Assembly: GCA_900545535.1 (NCBI GenBank)
Contig: UQZN01000014.1
Coordinates: 8,789-72,788 of the forward strand
Source of the DNA: an uncultured Phascolarctobacterium sp.
GTDB taxonomy: Bacteria; Bacillota; Negativicutes; Acidaminococcales; Acidaminococcaceae
Reading direction: 5' to 3'
Length of the DNA: 64,000 nucleotides
Both the position numbers and the translations under genes were made by a program. Shown one piece after another: positions 17,819-25,467 of this stretch. The number at the start of each line of letters is the position of its first letter. Position 1 is the stretch's first letter. The notes below the pieces were generated by a model, which was not told the DNA's origin, searched no databases, and saw only the letters and a list, made by a program, of their open reading frames with translations.

Positions 17819-17854
17819 ACTACCATCCTCCATTTCAAAGATTATTACTCCTTT

Positions 17855-17883
17855 ATTGTAACTATAAAAAAGCGTTTTGTCTA
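17855..17883 (-). promoter_or_regulatory. Promoter of the pheC-like gene
   Basis: Minus-strand TAGACA (17878-17883), 17-base spacer, TACAAT (17855-17860). Confidence 0.72.
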
Positions 17884-17900
17884 TGCCACATTTTTTTCAT

Positions 17901-17929
17901 TTGTTTTCAGTCCGCCTTTCTGCTATCAT
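17901..17929 (+). promoter_or_regulatory. Promoter of the CxxC protein/polyferredoxin genes
   Basis: TTGTTT (17901-17906), 17-base spacer ending TGC, TATCAT (17924-17929); the TG upstream of the -10 could compensate for the poor -35. Confidence 0.5.
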
Positions 17930-17982
17930 AGTACTTACAATCTCATCTGTACATCTGGAAGAAAGTATGGTAGGTACTGCTT

Positions 17983-18105
17983 ATGAAAAAATATCTTTGG
18001 CTGATCGCGCTGATTTTTTTAGGCATCGGCATCTGGCAACAACAATATCTCAGCGTGCTTCGCAAAGCAGCTATGATCTGTCTGGAGTGTATCGGCATTG
18101 GCTAA
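17983..18105 (+). CDS. CD1871A-family small CXXC membrane protein
   Basis: A 40-residue protein: one hydrophobic helix (about 4-18) and a C-terminal CLEC motif, ending IGIG. The layout (MKK, helix, conserved KA..ICLECIGIG tail) is that of the CD1871A family of tiny CXXC proteins, which I recall next to membrane 4Fe-4S proteins. Its stop overlaps the TTG start of the polyferredoxin gene by 8 bases, so the two are translationally linked. The CXXC could carry electrons or a thiol between the iron-sulfur protein and the TlpA-like protein; that is inference. The ribosome site (GGTAGG) is weak. Confidence 0.78.
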   Translation: MKKYLWLIALIFLGIGIWQQQYLSVLRKAAMICLECIGIG

Positions 18106-18955
18106 ACGAACTGTTATTCAATTTCTTACAGCTTTTCTTTATAACGGCAATCTTCCAGGTTTTCTTAACGGGCGTATCTGGCAGGGCCCCAGCAAAAGCA
18201 TCTGTGTCCCCGGGCTCAATTGCTATTCGTGTCCCGGCGCTTTAGGCGCCTGCCCTCTTGGAGCCTTACAAAGCTCTTTATCCGGAGTTGTTCTCCGCTT
18301 TCCTTTTTATGTTTTGGGACTTATGATCCTTTTTGGCCTGCTGCTGGGACGAGTTATCTGCGGCTGGCTTTGCCCCTTTGGTCTCATTCAGGAACTGCTT
18401 TATAAGATCCCGTCACCCAAGCTTGTCAAAAATAACGCTACACGCACTCTGACCAAACTAAAATATATCATCGGACTGCTTTTTGTTATTATTTTGCCAT
18501 TGGTATTTTTCTATGCTGTCGGTGTTGGCGCTCCTACATTCTGTAAATATATCTGCCCTGCCGGTACACTGGAAGCAGCAGTACCGCTTTTAAGCACCAA
18601 TCCCTTCCTTAAACAGAATCTGGGGCTGCTTTTTAACTGGAAATTGTTTTTACTGATCGTCACTATTATTGCCAGTATTGTTATTTATCGTCCCTTCTGC
18701 CGTTTTATCTGCCCTTTGGGGGCATTTTACAGTTTGTTCAACAAGCTGTCTTATTTTGGCATTCAGGTGGACGCAGCCAAATGTATAGGCTGTGACGCCT
18801 GTATCCATAAATGCAAAATGGACTGCGTCAAAGTCGGCGACCGGGAGTGCATCAACTGCGGCGAATGTATCGATACCTGCCCTACGGGCGCGATTTCTCT
18901 TGGGCGCAAAGTAAAAGCAGCAGACGCTGATGTTGCCGGAGCAACAAATAATTAA
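18098..18955 (+). CDS. Membrane polyferredoxin (NapH-like 4Fe-4S protein)
   Basis: 285 residues starting at a TTG that overlaps the small CXXC gene. It has about four to five membrane helices carrying NapH/CcoG-type cysteine motifs (CYSCPGALGACPLGA, GRVICGWLCPFG, CKYICPAG, CRFICPLGAF). A C-terminal cytoplasmic ferredoxin domain follows with two four-cysteine sites (CIGCDACIHKCKMDC and CINCGECIDTCP). Such proteins relay electrons between soluble ferredoxin and membrane or outside partners. The neighbouring TlpA-like thioredoxin suggests the electrons serve thiol-disulfide chemistry outside the cytoplasm. Confidence 0.82.
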   Translation: MAKRTVIQFLTAFLYNGNLPGFLNGRIWQGPSKSICVPGLNCYSCPGALGACPLGALQSSLSGVVLRFPFYVLGLMILFGLLLGRVICGWLCPFGLIQELLYKIPSPKLVKNNATRTLTKLKYIIGLLFVIILPLVFFYAVGVGAPTFCKYICPAGTLEAAVPLLSTNPFLKQNLGLLFNWKLFLLIVTIIASIVIYRPFCRFICPLGAFYSLFNKLSYFGIQVDAAKCIGCDACIHKCKMDCVKVGDRECINCGECIDTCPTGAISLGRKVKAADADVAGATNN

Positions 18956-18978
18956 CTTTTGTAACCATTTATAAAAAT

Positions 18979-19016
18979 AGTATAACAAACGTTCCGTCTT
19001 TAGATTTTGTTATACT
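18979..19016. repeat. 11-bp inverted repeat, candidate operator
   Basis: AGTATAACAAA (18979-18989) and its exact complement TTTGTTATACT (19006-19016), separated by 16 bases, between the polyferredoxin and TlpA-like genes. A weak promoter (TTGTAA, 16 bases, TATAAC) ends in the left arm. There is no T tract, so it does not look like a terminator. Confidence 0.6.
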
Positions 19017-19067
19017 AAAATAAAGTTTATTACACTATTCTAAAATTTTGCAAAGCGAGGTACTGTT

Positions 19068-19574
19068 ATGAGCACACTCAAAAAAGTTATCTTAGGCGTA
19101 GCTTTACTTACTGCCGTTGCTGTCAGCGGCATACATTTTTTTGACCTTCCGCATGTTGCTAAAGCCGAAACCACTGCAGCCCCGTCTTTCACTGTAACTG
19201 ATATGAACGGCCAGCCTGTTTCTCTGGCCTCTTTAAAAGGCAAACCTGTTTTCCTTAATTTTTGGGCTACCTGGTGTCCGCCCTGTGTTGGTGAAATGCC
19301 TGATATCCAAAGAGCATATGCAAAATATGGTGATAAGATCCATTTCGTTATCGTCAATATCGACGGCACAAAGCCTGACGTAACCTCCTTTATGGAAAAT
19401 CACGCGTTCAGTTTCCCCGTTGTCCTCGATACAAACGGTTCTGCTGCTTCCGCCTATGCAGTTCAGGCCATACCAACCAGCTATATTATCGATGCTGATG
19501 GTAATATTATCGACAGCCATGTAGGCGCATTAAGCGCTGACGCTATGGAAAGCTTCGTTACTTCTGCTTTCTGA
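19068..19574 (+). CDS. TlpA/ResA-like thiol-disulfide oxidoreductase
   Basis: 168 residues: an N-terminal signal or anchor helix (about 6-25) and a thioredoxin fold with active site WATWCPPC, a central insert and a cis-proline loop AIPTSYIID. TlpA/ResA proteins reduce disulfides outside the cytoplasm, for example in cytochrome c maturation. No cytochrome c or ccdA gene is present, so the neighbouring polyferredoxin and CXXC protein are the likely electron source. GCGAGG lies 8 bases before the ATG. Confidence 0.88.
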   Translation: MSTLKKVILGVALLTAVAVSGIHFFDLPHVAKAETTAAPSFTVTDMNGQPVSLASLKGKPVFLNFWATWCPPCVGEMPDIQRAYAKYGDKIHFVIVNIDGTKPDVTSFMENHAFSFPVVLDTNGSAASAYAVQAIPTSYIIDADGNIIDSHVGALSADAMESFVTSAF

Positions 19575-19590
19575 CCTTTAAACCCAAATA

Positions 19591-19620
19591 AAAAAACGAC
19601 TGCTTTGCAGTCGTTTTTTT
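19591..19620. terminator. Bidirectional terminator
   Basis: Stem AAACGACTGC/GCAGTCGTTT with a TTT loop, As on one side and Ts on the other. It lies between the convergent TlpA-like and aldehyde dehydrogenase genes. Confidence 0.9.
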
Positions 19621-19637
19621 ATTTGTTTTATTACATT

Positions 19638-21119
19638 TTATTCATACAAACCTAAAGTTTTCTCAGAAATATTAATCATGATATTTTTAGTCTGGCTGTA
19701 ATGCTCCAGCATTACCTTGTGGGTTTCACGGCCGATACCGGATTGCTTATAGCCGCCAAAAGGAGCACCGGCAGGAATAGCATTATAGGTATTGACCCAC
19801 ATTCTTCCGGTCTGTATGGCTTTGGCCACACGCAAAGCACGATTGATGTCCTGTGTCCAGACCGCGCCGCCTAAGCCGTAAACGCTTTCGTTTGCCATCC
19901 GGATGACGTCTGCTTCATCTTTAAATTTGATAACTACGGCAACAGGTCCAAAAATTTCTTCCTGCGCTACACGCATATTATTAGTGACATCGGTGATCAG
20001 CGTCGGAGCCACAAAATTGCCTTTCTCCAAACCATTTTCTGTCAGTTTATAACCACCGCAGGCAATCGTAGCGCCTTCCTTTTTAGCAATATCGATATAA
20101 CCCAGAATCTTTCTGACCTGATTCGCATCGATCTGCGAGCCCATTTGTACGCCTTTATCAAGCGGCAGCCCTACTTTTACCTTTTGGAACCGTTCGACAG
20201 CAGCTGCTACAAACTTATCATAAATCGATTCATGTACAAAGACACGGGAACCTGCGCAGCAGACCTGACCTTGATTGAAGAGAATACCCAGCAGTAAGCC
20301 TTCCATCGCCAGATCCCAGTTGCAGTCCGGGAAGAATATGTTAGCCGATTTCCCACCCAGCTCCAGAGTCGCAGGGATCAGTTTTTCAGCAGCAGCCTCG
20401 GCAACAGACCGTCCAACTTCAGTTGAGCCTGTAAAAGCAAGCTTGGCAAAACCAGGATGTTCAAGAATATCGTTACCTGATTTTGAACCTTTGCCGGTAA
20501 TAATATTCAAAACACCTTTCGGCAGCACGCCTTCAAGCAATCTGGCCAGCTCCAGGATACTGAGCGAAGTCTGGCTGGATGGCTTGATAACGATAGTATC
20601 GCCTGCCGCCAGCGCAGGAGCCAGCTTCCAGGCCGCCATCAAAAACGGGAAATTCCAGGGAATGATCTGTCCCACAACACCCAGCGGCTCATGCAAAACC
20701 AGACTCATAGTATTGTTATCCAGCATGGTCGCAGTGCCTTCCTGCGTTCTGATCGCTGCCGCAAAATAACGGAAATGATCTGCCGACATCGGAATATCGA
20801 TCCCAGAAGTCTCACGCAATGGTTTACCATTATCCATAGATTCAACTTTTGCCAGATGCGCGGCATTGGCATCAATAATATCTGCTATTTTATTCAAGAT
20901 CTCAGCTCTTTGCTGCGCAGTAGTATCTTTCCAGGTCTCAAAGGCCTTCTGGGCTGCTTTTACGGCTGAGTCGACGTCTTCTTTGGTTGCTTCTGCGCAT
21001 ACGGCCAGATGTTCTCCCGTTGCAGGATCGGTAGAATTAAAAGTTGCTCCGTCAGAAGCAGGACGCCATTCGCCATTGATATATAGACCATATTCTTTCA
21101 ATAAATTTTCTTGCATCAT
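19638..21119 (-). CDS. NAD(P)-dependent aldehyde dehydrogenase
   Basis: 493 residues, typical for the class 1/2 ALDH fold. NAD-binding FTGSTEVG, general-base Glu in LELGGKSANIFF and nucleophilic Cys in FNQGQVCCAGSR are present, with the C-terminal EEIFGPV motif. It oxidises an aldehyde to the acid; substrate (betaine aldehyde, aminoaldehyde, aliphatic) cannot be assigned from sequence. It is a monocistronic unit with its own strong promoter. The first of two adjacent ATGs is preferred (AAGGA 7 bases before it). Confidence 0.92.
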   Translation of the reverse strand: MMQENLLKEYGLYINGEWRPASDGATFNSTDPATGEHLAVCAEATKEDVDSAVKAAQKAFETWKDTTAQQRAEILNKIADIIDANAAHLAKVESMDNGKPLRETSGIDIPMSADHFRYFAAAIRTQEGTATMLDNNTMSLVLHEPLGVVGQIIPWNFPFLMAAWKLAPALAAGDTIVIKPSSQTSLSILELARLLEGVLPKGVLNIITGKGSKSGNDILEHPGFAKLAFTGSTEVGRSVAEAAAEKLIPATLELGGKSANIFFPDCNWDLAMEGLLLGILFNQGQVCCAGSRVFVHESIYDKFVAAAVERFQKVKVGLPLDKGVQMGSQIDANQVRKILGYIDIAKKEGATIACGGYKLTENGLEKGNFVAPTLITDVTNNMRVAQEEIFGPVAVVIKFKDEADVIRMANESVYGLGGAVWTQDINRALRVAKAIQTGRMWVNTYNAIPAGAPFGGYKQSGIGRETHKVMLEHYSQTKNIMINISEKTLGLYE

Positions 21120-21183
21120 TTACACTTCCTTTATTGTTTTTTCGTTGTCGGCAGCGGGATTGCAGCCGGCTCTTATATATATG

Positions 21184-21211
21184 ATTATAGTGAATTTCCG
21201 GCATATGTCAA
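21184..21211 (-). promoter_or_regulatory. Promoter of the aldehyde dehydrogenase gene
   Basis: Minus-strand consensus TTGACA (21206-21211), 16-base spacer, consensus TATAAT (21184-21189). Confidence 0.82.
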
Positions 21212-21309
21212 CAAAGTTTTATGTAACATCTACTACATTTTGTTGTTTTCTAATTTATTTAACCATATATTTTGTATTTTAAAGCATATGTCATTTATCC
21301 TGATAAACT

Positions 21310-21336
21310 AAAACGCGGTTTTAAAAACCGCGTTTT
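21310..21336 (-). terminator. Terminator overlapping the dinB stop codon
   Basis: AAAACGCGGTTT/AAACCGCGTTTT. On the minus strand the first arm is made of the last codons of dinB (Lys-Arg-Gly-Phe) and the stop TAA lies in the loop, so termination is built into the gene end. Confidence 0.75.
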
Positions 21337-22460
21337 ATAATGTCTTCCCCAAATTTAGCTTTTAATTTATCAACCGCCTGATTCCGTTTCCCCAAGCGCT
21401 CATCCTCGACAAAATTCAGAACAGGCACTGCTCCCGCCGGTTCCAAATGCGCAACGCTGACGCCCAATAATCTTACACCTTCAGTCCATTTTACAGACTG
21501 CATCAACTTCTGCGCCAACTCAAAAATTTCTTCGTCATAAGCCACAGGGCCTTCGGCTGTTATACTGCGGGTAATGATCTTGAACGATGCAAACTTTACC
21601 TTTAAAGTTACGGTATAACCAACAAAACCGCTGCGCCGCAGCCGCCAGCCGACCCGTCCGCACAGATCAAGGACTGCGTGACGCCGCTCTTCTTCCGTAT
21701 GCAGATCATGCTCAAAAGTACATTCCTTACCGATAGATTTAGCAGTATAATCATTAACGACCGGTCTGTCATCCAAACCATGTGCCAGCTGCTTTACCAC
21801 AGCCGCATTACTGCCCAGCGCTTTCTGCAAAATATGTACATCTGCATCCGCTATCTGCCCGATCGTTGCTATGCCAAACTGCAGCAAACTCTTCTCAGCA
21901 CTGCGCCCGATACCAAAAATACGCCGCACCGGCAAAGGCCTCAAAATAGCCTCGGCCTCCTCCGCCCTTATCACCACTAAACCGTCCGGCTTTTGCATAT
22001 CGGAAGCCAGCTTGGCCAAAAATTTATTGGGAGCGATCCCTACGGAAGCCGTTAAGCCTGTTTTTTCTTTGATCGCTTTCTTGACCTGCAGACCGATATC
22101 ACGCTCACAACCAGCCAGTAGTTCCATTCCCGAAATATCCAGAAATGCTTCATCCACTGAAAGCTGCTCAACCAATGGTGAAAAGCTGTCAAAAACAGCC
22201 ATTATCTGCCGTGATACTTCCTGATACCGCTTCATCCTTCCCGGTAAAAAAACGGCCTGCGGACACAGCCGCCTGGCTTCTACCATTGGCATTGCCGAAT
22301 GCACACCGTATACCCGTGCCTCATAAGAACAGGTAGATACAACGCCGCGATCCGACTGTCCCCCGACAATTACCGGCAGTCCCAGCAGTTTGGGATTATC
22401 AAATTGTTCGACAGATGCAAAAAACGCATCCATATCCACATGCATGATCCAGCGGCGCAT
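21321..22460 (-). CDS. dinB: DNA polymerase IV (Y-family translesion polymerase)
   Basis: 379 residues. The palm motifs carry the metal ligands: HVDMDAFFASVEQ near the N-terminus and SVDEAFLDIS. YSYEARV-type finger residues appear as TCSYEARVYGV. A helix-hairpin-helix thumb and little-finger domain follow. There is no obvious beta-clamp QLxLF motif: the protein stops early with GEDIIKRGF, so clamp binding would have to differ. GAGAGG lies 5 bases before the ATG, and the gene follows the SLC13-type permease by 10 bases. Confidence 0.93.
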   Translation of the reverse strand: MRRWIMHVDMDAFFASVEQFDNPKLLGLPVIVGGQSDRGVVSTCSYEARVYGVHSAMPMVEARRLCPQAVFLPGRMKRYQEVSRQIMAVFDSFSPLVEQLSVDEAFLDISGMELLAGCERDIGLQVKKAIKEKTGLTASVGIAPNKFLAKLASDMQKPDGLVVIRAEEAEAILRPLPVRRIFGIGRSAEKSLLQFGIATIGQIADADVHILQKALGSNAAVVKQLAHGLDDRPVVNDYTAKSIGKECTFEHDLHTEEERRHAVLDLCGRVGWRLRRSGFVGYTVTLKVKFASFKIITRSITAEGPVAYDEEIFELAQKLMQSVKWTEGVRLLGVSVAHLEPAGAVPVLNFVEDERLGKRNQAVDKLKAKFGEDIIKRGF

Positions 22461-22470
22461 AACGATCCTC

Positions 22471-23604
22471 TCAATACAGCAGTAAAAAATATACAGACGG
22501 TACTAACAAAAACAGCCCTATCGCATTATAATACAAAAACAGCAGCAAATAATGCCTGACCTGGGAGGGATAGGCCTCCGCAAACAGTTTATAAGATATC
22601 ACACTGGCCATAGAAGCGATCAGTGTTCCCAACCCGCCGATATTGACCCCCAGCAGTAAGGCTTCCTTCTGTTGCGTAAACGCGGCCAGCAGCATTGCTG
22701 CCGGCACATTACTGATAAACTGACTGGCAGCGATACCTGAAAAATACGTCCCGGCAGCACTTCCTAAAAAACTGTCCCTGATAATATTTAAAAAATCAAA
22801 TTGCGTCAAATTGCCAATAAAAATAAAAAAACCGCCAAAGGTAATCAAAAGTGAATAATCTATCTGCCTGAACAAGCCACGATCCAGCACCAACACCGCC
22901 GTTACCGTTATTGCCAGCAGCAGCCAGTGATCGAACCAGTGAAATACCGCAGCCACACACAGTAAAAACAGCAGCGCTAAAACGCCCAGATCCCACCCCC
23001 GTTCTACCTTTACCGCAGCCAGATCCACTTTCAGCGCTCTGTCCTGCTGACGCAGCAAAAGCACAGCCAGCATACCTCCGGCTAAACAGGTCGGCAGTAA
23101 AGTGACCTTTAAAAAAGTAATGATCTCAAAATTATAACGGGCATATAAAAACAAATTCTGTGGATTTCCCATCGGTGTCAGCATACTGCCAAGATTGGCC
23201 GCTAATGTCTGCCAGATAATGATCTTCCCGACATCGAGCCCGGCTTCTCTGCCAATGATCAAAGTCAGCGGCACAAAAGTTATTAAAGCCACATCGTTCG
23301 TTACAAGCATGGAACTGACAAAAGTTACCAGCAGCAGTGCGGCCGTTATCTGCCGCAGCGAAACACATTTCTGCAAAAGGCGGACAGCACAGTGATCAAG
23401 TATGCGCCGCTTTTTTAACCCGCCCACGACCAACATCAGACAGTATAATAAAACTAAAACATGCCAGTCGATATACTCTGCTTTAGGGATCGCCGCCAGC
23501 GAAGAAACTGCCGCTAACAGACAGGCGGCCACTAATATCCCCTCGCGCCTGACAAAGCTCTTTGAAAACTCCCAGATTTCTTTTGTATCCAAATTTTTCA
23601 CCAT
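22471..23604 (-). CDS. SLC13/ArsB-type ion permease
   Basis: 377 residues, about ten membrane helices. The conserved re-entrant-loop regions of the ion transporter superfamily are present: VTNDVALITFVPL in the first half and ANLGSMLTPMGNPQN, with a second SN motif (ASQFISNVPAAML) in the other half. Substrates in the family range from dicarboxylates and sulfate to arsenite and sodium/proton exchange, so none is assigned. A TGC-TATAAT extended -10 lies upstream. It is probably co-transcribed with dinB 10 bases downstream. Confidence 0.8.
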   Translation of the reverse strand: MVKNLDTKEIWEFSKSFVRREGILVAACLLAAVSSLAAIPKAEYIDWHVLVLLYCLMLVVGGLKKRRILDHCAVRLLQKCVSLRQITAALLLVTFVSSMLVTNDVALITFVPLTLIIGREAGLDVGKIIIWQTLAANLGSMLTPMGNPQNLFLYARYNFEIITFLKVTLLPTCLAGGMLAVLLLRQQDRALKVDLAAVKVERGWDLGVLALLFLLCVAAVFHWFDHWLLLAITVTAVLVLDRGLFRQIDYSLLITFGGFFIFIGNLTQFDFLNIIRDSFLGSAAGTYFSGIAASQFISNVPAAMLLAAFTQQKEALLLGVNIGGLGTLIASMASVISYKLFAEAYPSQVRHYLLLFLYYNAIGLFLLVPSVYFLLLY

Positions 23605-23621
23605 ACCTTCGATATGATAAA

Positions 23622-23630
23622 ATTATAGCA
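23622..23630 (-). promoter_or_regulatory. Extended -10 promoter of the permease/dinB unit
   Basis: Minus-strand TGC-TATAAT with a poor -35 (TTTTCA). Divergent from the DUF134 promoter. Confidence 0.6.
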
Positions 23631-23670
23631 TAAACACACGTTTTTGAAAATCTCTTTAAAAGCTGCTTTA

Positions 23671-23699
23671 TTGACATAAGCCAATAATGACGTTATGAT
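23671..23699 (+). promoter_or_regulatory. Promoter of the DUF134-mrp operon
   Basis: TTGACA (23671-23676), 17-base spacer, TATGAT (23694-23699). Confidence 0.8.
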
Positions 23700-23740
23700 A
23701 TTCACAGTAACCAACTCCTTCAGGAAAGGAGGTTTCTGCT

Positions 23741-24103
23741 ATGTCGAGACCTGTTAAATGGCGTAAGATCTGCTGTATGCCGCTCAATAAAACCTTTGCT
23801 CCCTCAGGCAGCAAGCCGCAGGGAAAAATAACCATGACGATTGATGAATATGAAACGATCCGGCTTATGGATCTGGAAAACTGTACGCAGGAAACCTGCG
23901 CTATGGCTATGAACGTAGCCAGAACTACCGTTCAAAAAATCTATGAAGAAGCACGTCGTAAATTAGCAGACGCTCTAATCAACGGCAGAGAATTATCCAT
24001 TGAAGGCGGTGAATTCCGCCTTTGCGACGGACACAACCAAAACTGTGTCCGCGCGACCTGCCGTCGCCAGCAGCTCAAAGAGCTGCTGCAAAAAAAACAA
24101 TAA
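23741..24103 (+). CDS. DUF134 family putative DNA-binding protein
   Basis: 120 residues. It opens MSRPVKWRKIC, then a basic helix-turn-helix like sigma-70 region 4 (about 38-85: TIDEYETIRLMDLENCTQE, NVARTTVQKIYEEARRK). It ends in a cysteine-bearing tail. DUF134 genes usually sit beside Mrp or dinitrogenase-cofactor-type proteins, as here; a regulatory role in iron-sulfur or metal handling is inferred. GGAGG lies about 8 bases before the ATG. Confidence 0.85.
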   Translation: MSRPVKWRKICCMPLNKTFAPSGSKPQGKITMTIDEYETIRLMDLENCTQETCAMAMNVARTTVQKIYEEARRKLADALINGRELSIEGGEFRLCDGHNQNCVRATCRRQQLKELLQKKQ

Positions 24104-24122
24104 TCAACCGGAGGCGTATCCA

Positions 24123-24968
24123 ATGTCCGAACAAGTTCGTCAATGCTCTGATGCCGGCTGTGACAAAACATCCTGTGAAAATTGCAGCCAGGCTAATGCA
24201 GCGCCCGATTTTTCCGCACCGCTTCACGAAATGAGTACTGTAAAAAAAGTTATCGGTATTGTCAGCGGCAAGGGCGGCGTCGGCAAATCTGTCGTCACAG
24301 CGCTTTTAGCTGCTGCCATGCAGAAAGCCGGCCAAAAAACTGCTGTTTTAGATGCAGACATCACCGGCCCGTCTATTCCTAAGGCTTTTGGCCTGCATGG
24401 CAAAGCCAATGCCACAGAAATCGGTCTACTGCCTCTGCAGACAGCAAGTGGTATAGAAATCATTTCTACCAATCTGCTGTTAAATAATGAAACAGATCCT
24501 GTCGTTTGGCGCGGGCCGATCATTGCCGGTACCGTTAAACAATTCTGGAGCGATGTGATCTGGACAGACATCGACTATATGTTCATCGACATGCCGCCAG
24601 GTACAGGCGATGTTCCGCTGACAGTCTTCCAGTCACTGCCTGTCGACGGTATTATCATCGTTACCTCGCCGCAGGAACTGGTTTCCATGATCGTGGGCAA
24701 AGCAGTGAAAATGGCGTCTATGATGCAGATCCCTATTTTAGGACTGATCGAAAATTATTCCTACTTCAAATGCCCTGACAACGGCAAAGAATATCAGGTT
24801 TTTGGTCCCAGTCATCTGCAGGCTGCCGCTGCTGATTATGGTCTTGAAATCCTGGCCAGGCTGCCGATAGACCCCGCTTTAGCAGCCGCCTGTGATTCCG
24901 GTAATATTGAACATTATCAGACAGATACCCTGAACGACGTGATCGGGCTCTTAAAAAATATGGAATAA
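24123..24968 (+). CDS. mrp: Mrp/NBP35-type iron-sulfur carrier ATPase
   Basis: 281 residues. A cysteine-rich N-terminal tail (CSDAGCDKTSCENC) precedes a deviant Walker A GKGGVGKSVV, switch I DADITGPSIP and switch II FIDMPPGTGDVPL. ApbC/Nbp35 proteins carry 4Fe-4S clusters on a dimer via a CxxC near the C-terminus. Here that region reads YFKCPDNGKEYQVFG, with only one cysteine, so the bridging cluster would need the N-terminal cysteines or a different geometry. The start at 24123 has GGAGG 8 bases upstream; the open frame extends further into the DUF134 gene but without a ribosome site. Confidence 0.9.
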   Translation: MSEQVRQCSDAGCDKTSCENCSQANAAPDFSAPLHEMSTVKKVIGIVSGKGGVGKSVVTALLAAAMQKAGQKTAVLDADITGPSIPKAFGLHGKANATEIGLLPLQTASGIEIISTNLLLNNETDPVVWRGPIIAGTVKQFWSDVIWTDIDYMFIDMPPGTGDVPLTVFQSLPVDGIIIVTSPQELVSMIVGKAVKMASMMQIPILGLIENYSYFKCPDNGKEYQVFGPSHLQAAAADYGLEILARLPIDPALAAACDSGNIEHYQTDTLNDVIGLLKNME

Positions 24969-24970
24969 AC

Positions 24971-25003
24971 AAAAACTGGCATCAGAAGCTGATGCCAGTT
25001 TTC
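24971..25003. terminator. Bidirectional terminator
   Basis: Stem AACTGGCATCA/TGATGCCAGTT between the convergent mrp and small hypothetical genes, flanked by As and Ts. Confidence 0.88.
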
Positions 25004-25005
25004 TG

Positions 25006-25227
25006 TCATTCGTATTTTTGTATAAGCGCCAAAGCTTCTGCTTCGCTGATATCTATCAATTCTCCCCGCAGATCAAAAAATTCTTTGAAATAATCTGAAT
25101 CGACATTATCAAAATAACGCCAGCACTGCTCTTTACGGCGCCATAATTCAAATCCTTCTCTGTCTTCATATTTTCTGATCAGCAATAGGCAGCGGCCTGT
25201 ACTGGTTGTTATTTTTTGATAAATCAT
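25006..25227 (-). CDS. Small hypothetical protein (73 aa)
   Basis: I do not recognise this family. It is acidic and aromatic, with no signal, membrane helix or cysteine pair; it opens MIYQKITTST and contains FELWRRKEQCWRYF. I start at 25227, where GAGGGG is 7 bases upstream; the 26 further upstream codons overlap the promoter. It stands alone, with its own promoter whose spacer contains seven Gs (25273-25301). Confidence 0.7.
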   Translation of the reverse strand: MIYQKITTSTGRCLLLIRKYEDREGFELWRRKEQCWRYFDNVDSDYFKEFFDLRGELIDISEAEALALIQKYE

Positions 25228-25272
25228 CTTACTGCCCCTCTTAAAAACTTTATTTGCTCTCTTTATATAAAC

Positions 25273-25301
25273 ATTATAGCACAGCAGTACCCCCCCACAA
25301 G
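25273..25301 (-). promoter_or_regulatory. Promoter with a G7 tract in the spacer
   Basis: Minus-strand TTGTGG, 16-base spacer, TATAAT (25273-25278). The spacer holds most of a run of seven Gs (25290-25296). The same layout precedes the FtsZ-like operon at 54966-54994. Confidence 0.6.
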
Positions 25302-25404
25302 ACATTTCTACTTTGGCGCAGCCGTTCTTTTACCGTTTTTGCAGTTCAGTTTGATATGTACCTCTGCTACGACGTTAAAATTTCACTCCTGCTCTATCCA
25401 AATA

Positions 25405-25433
25405 TTGACAACCAGCCTGCTTTGTCTTAAAGT
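25405..25433 (+). promoter_or_regulatory. Promoter of the ABC importer operon
   Basis: TTGACA (25405-25410), 17-base spacer, TAAAGT (25428-25433), 34 bases before the start. Confidence 0.78.
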
Positions 25434-25467
25434 AAAATCACCAATAGCTATTTATTAGGAGAAATTT

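Noticed and set aside
17877..18245. Plus-strand open frame of 122 codons before the polyferredoxin gene
   Set aside because: It overlaps the CXXC micro-protein and polyferredoxin in another frame and has no motif or ribosome site.
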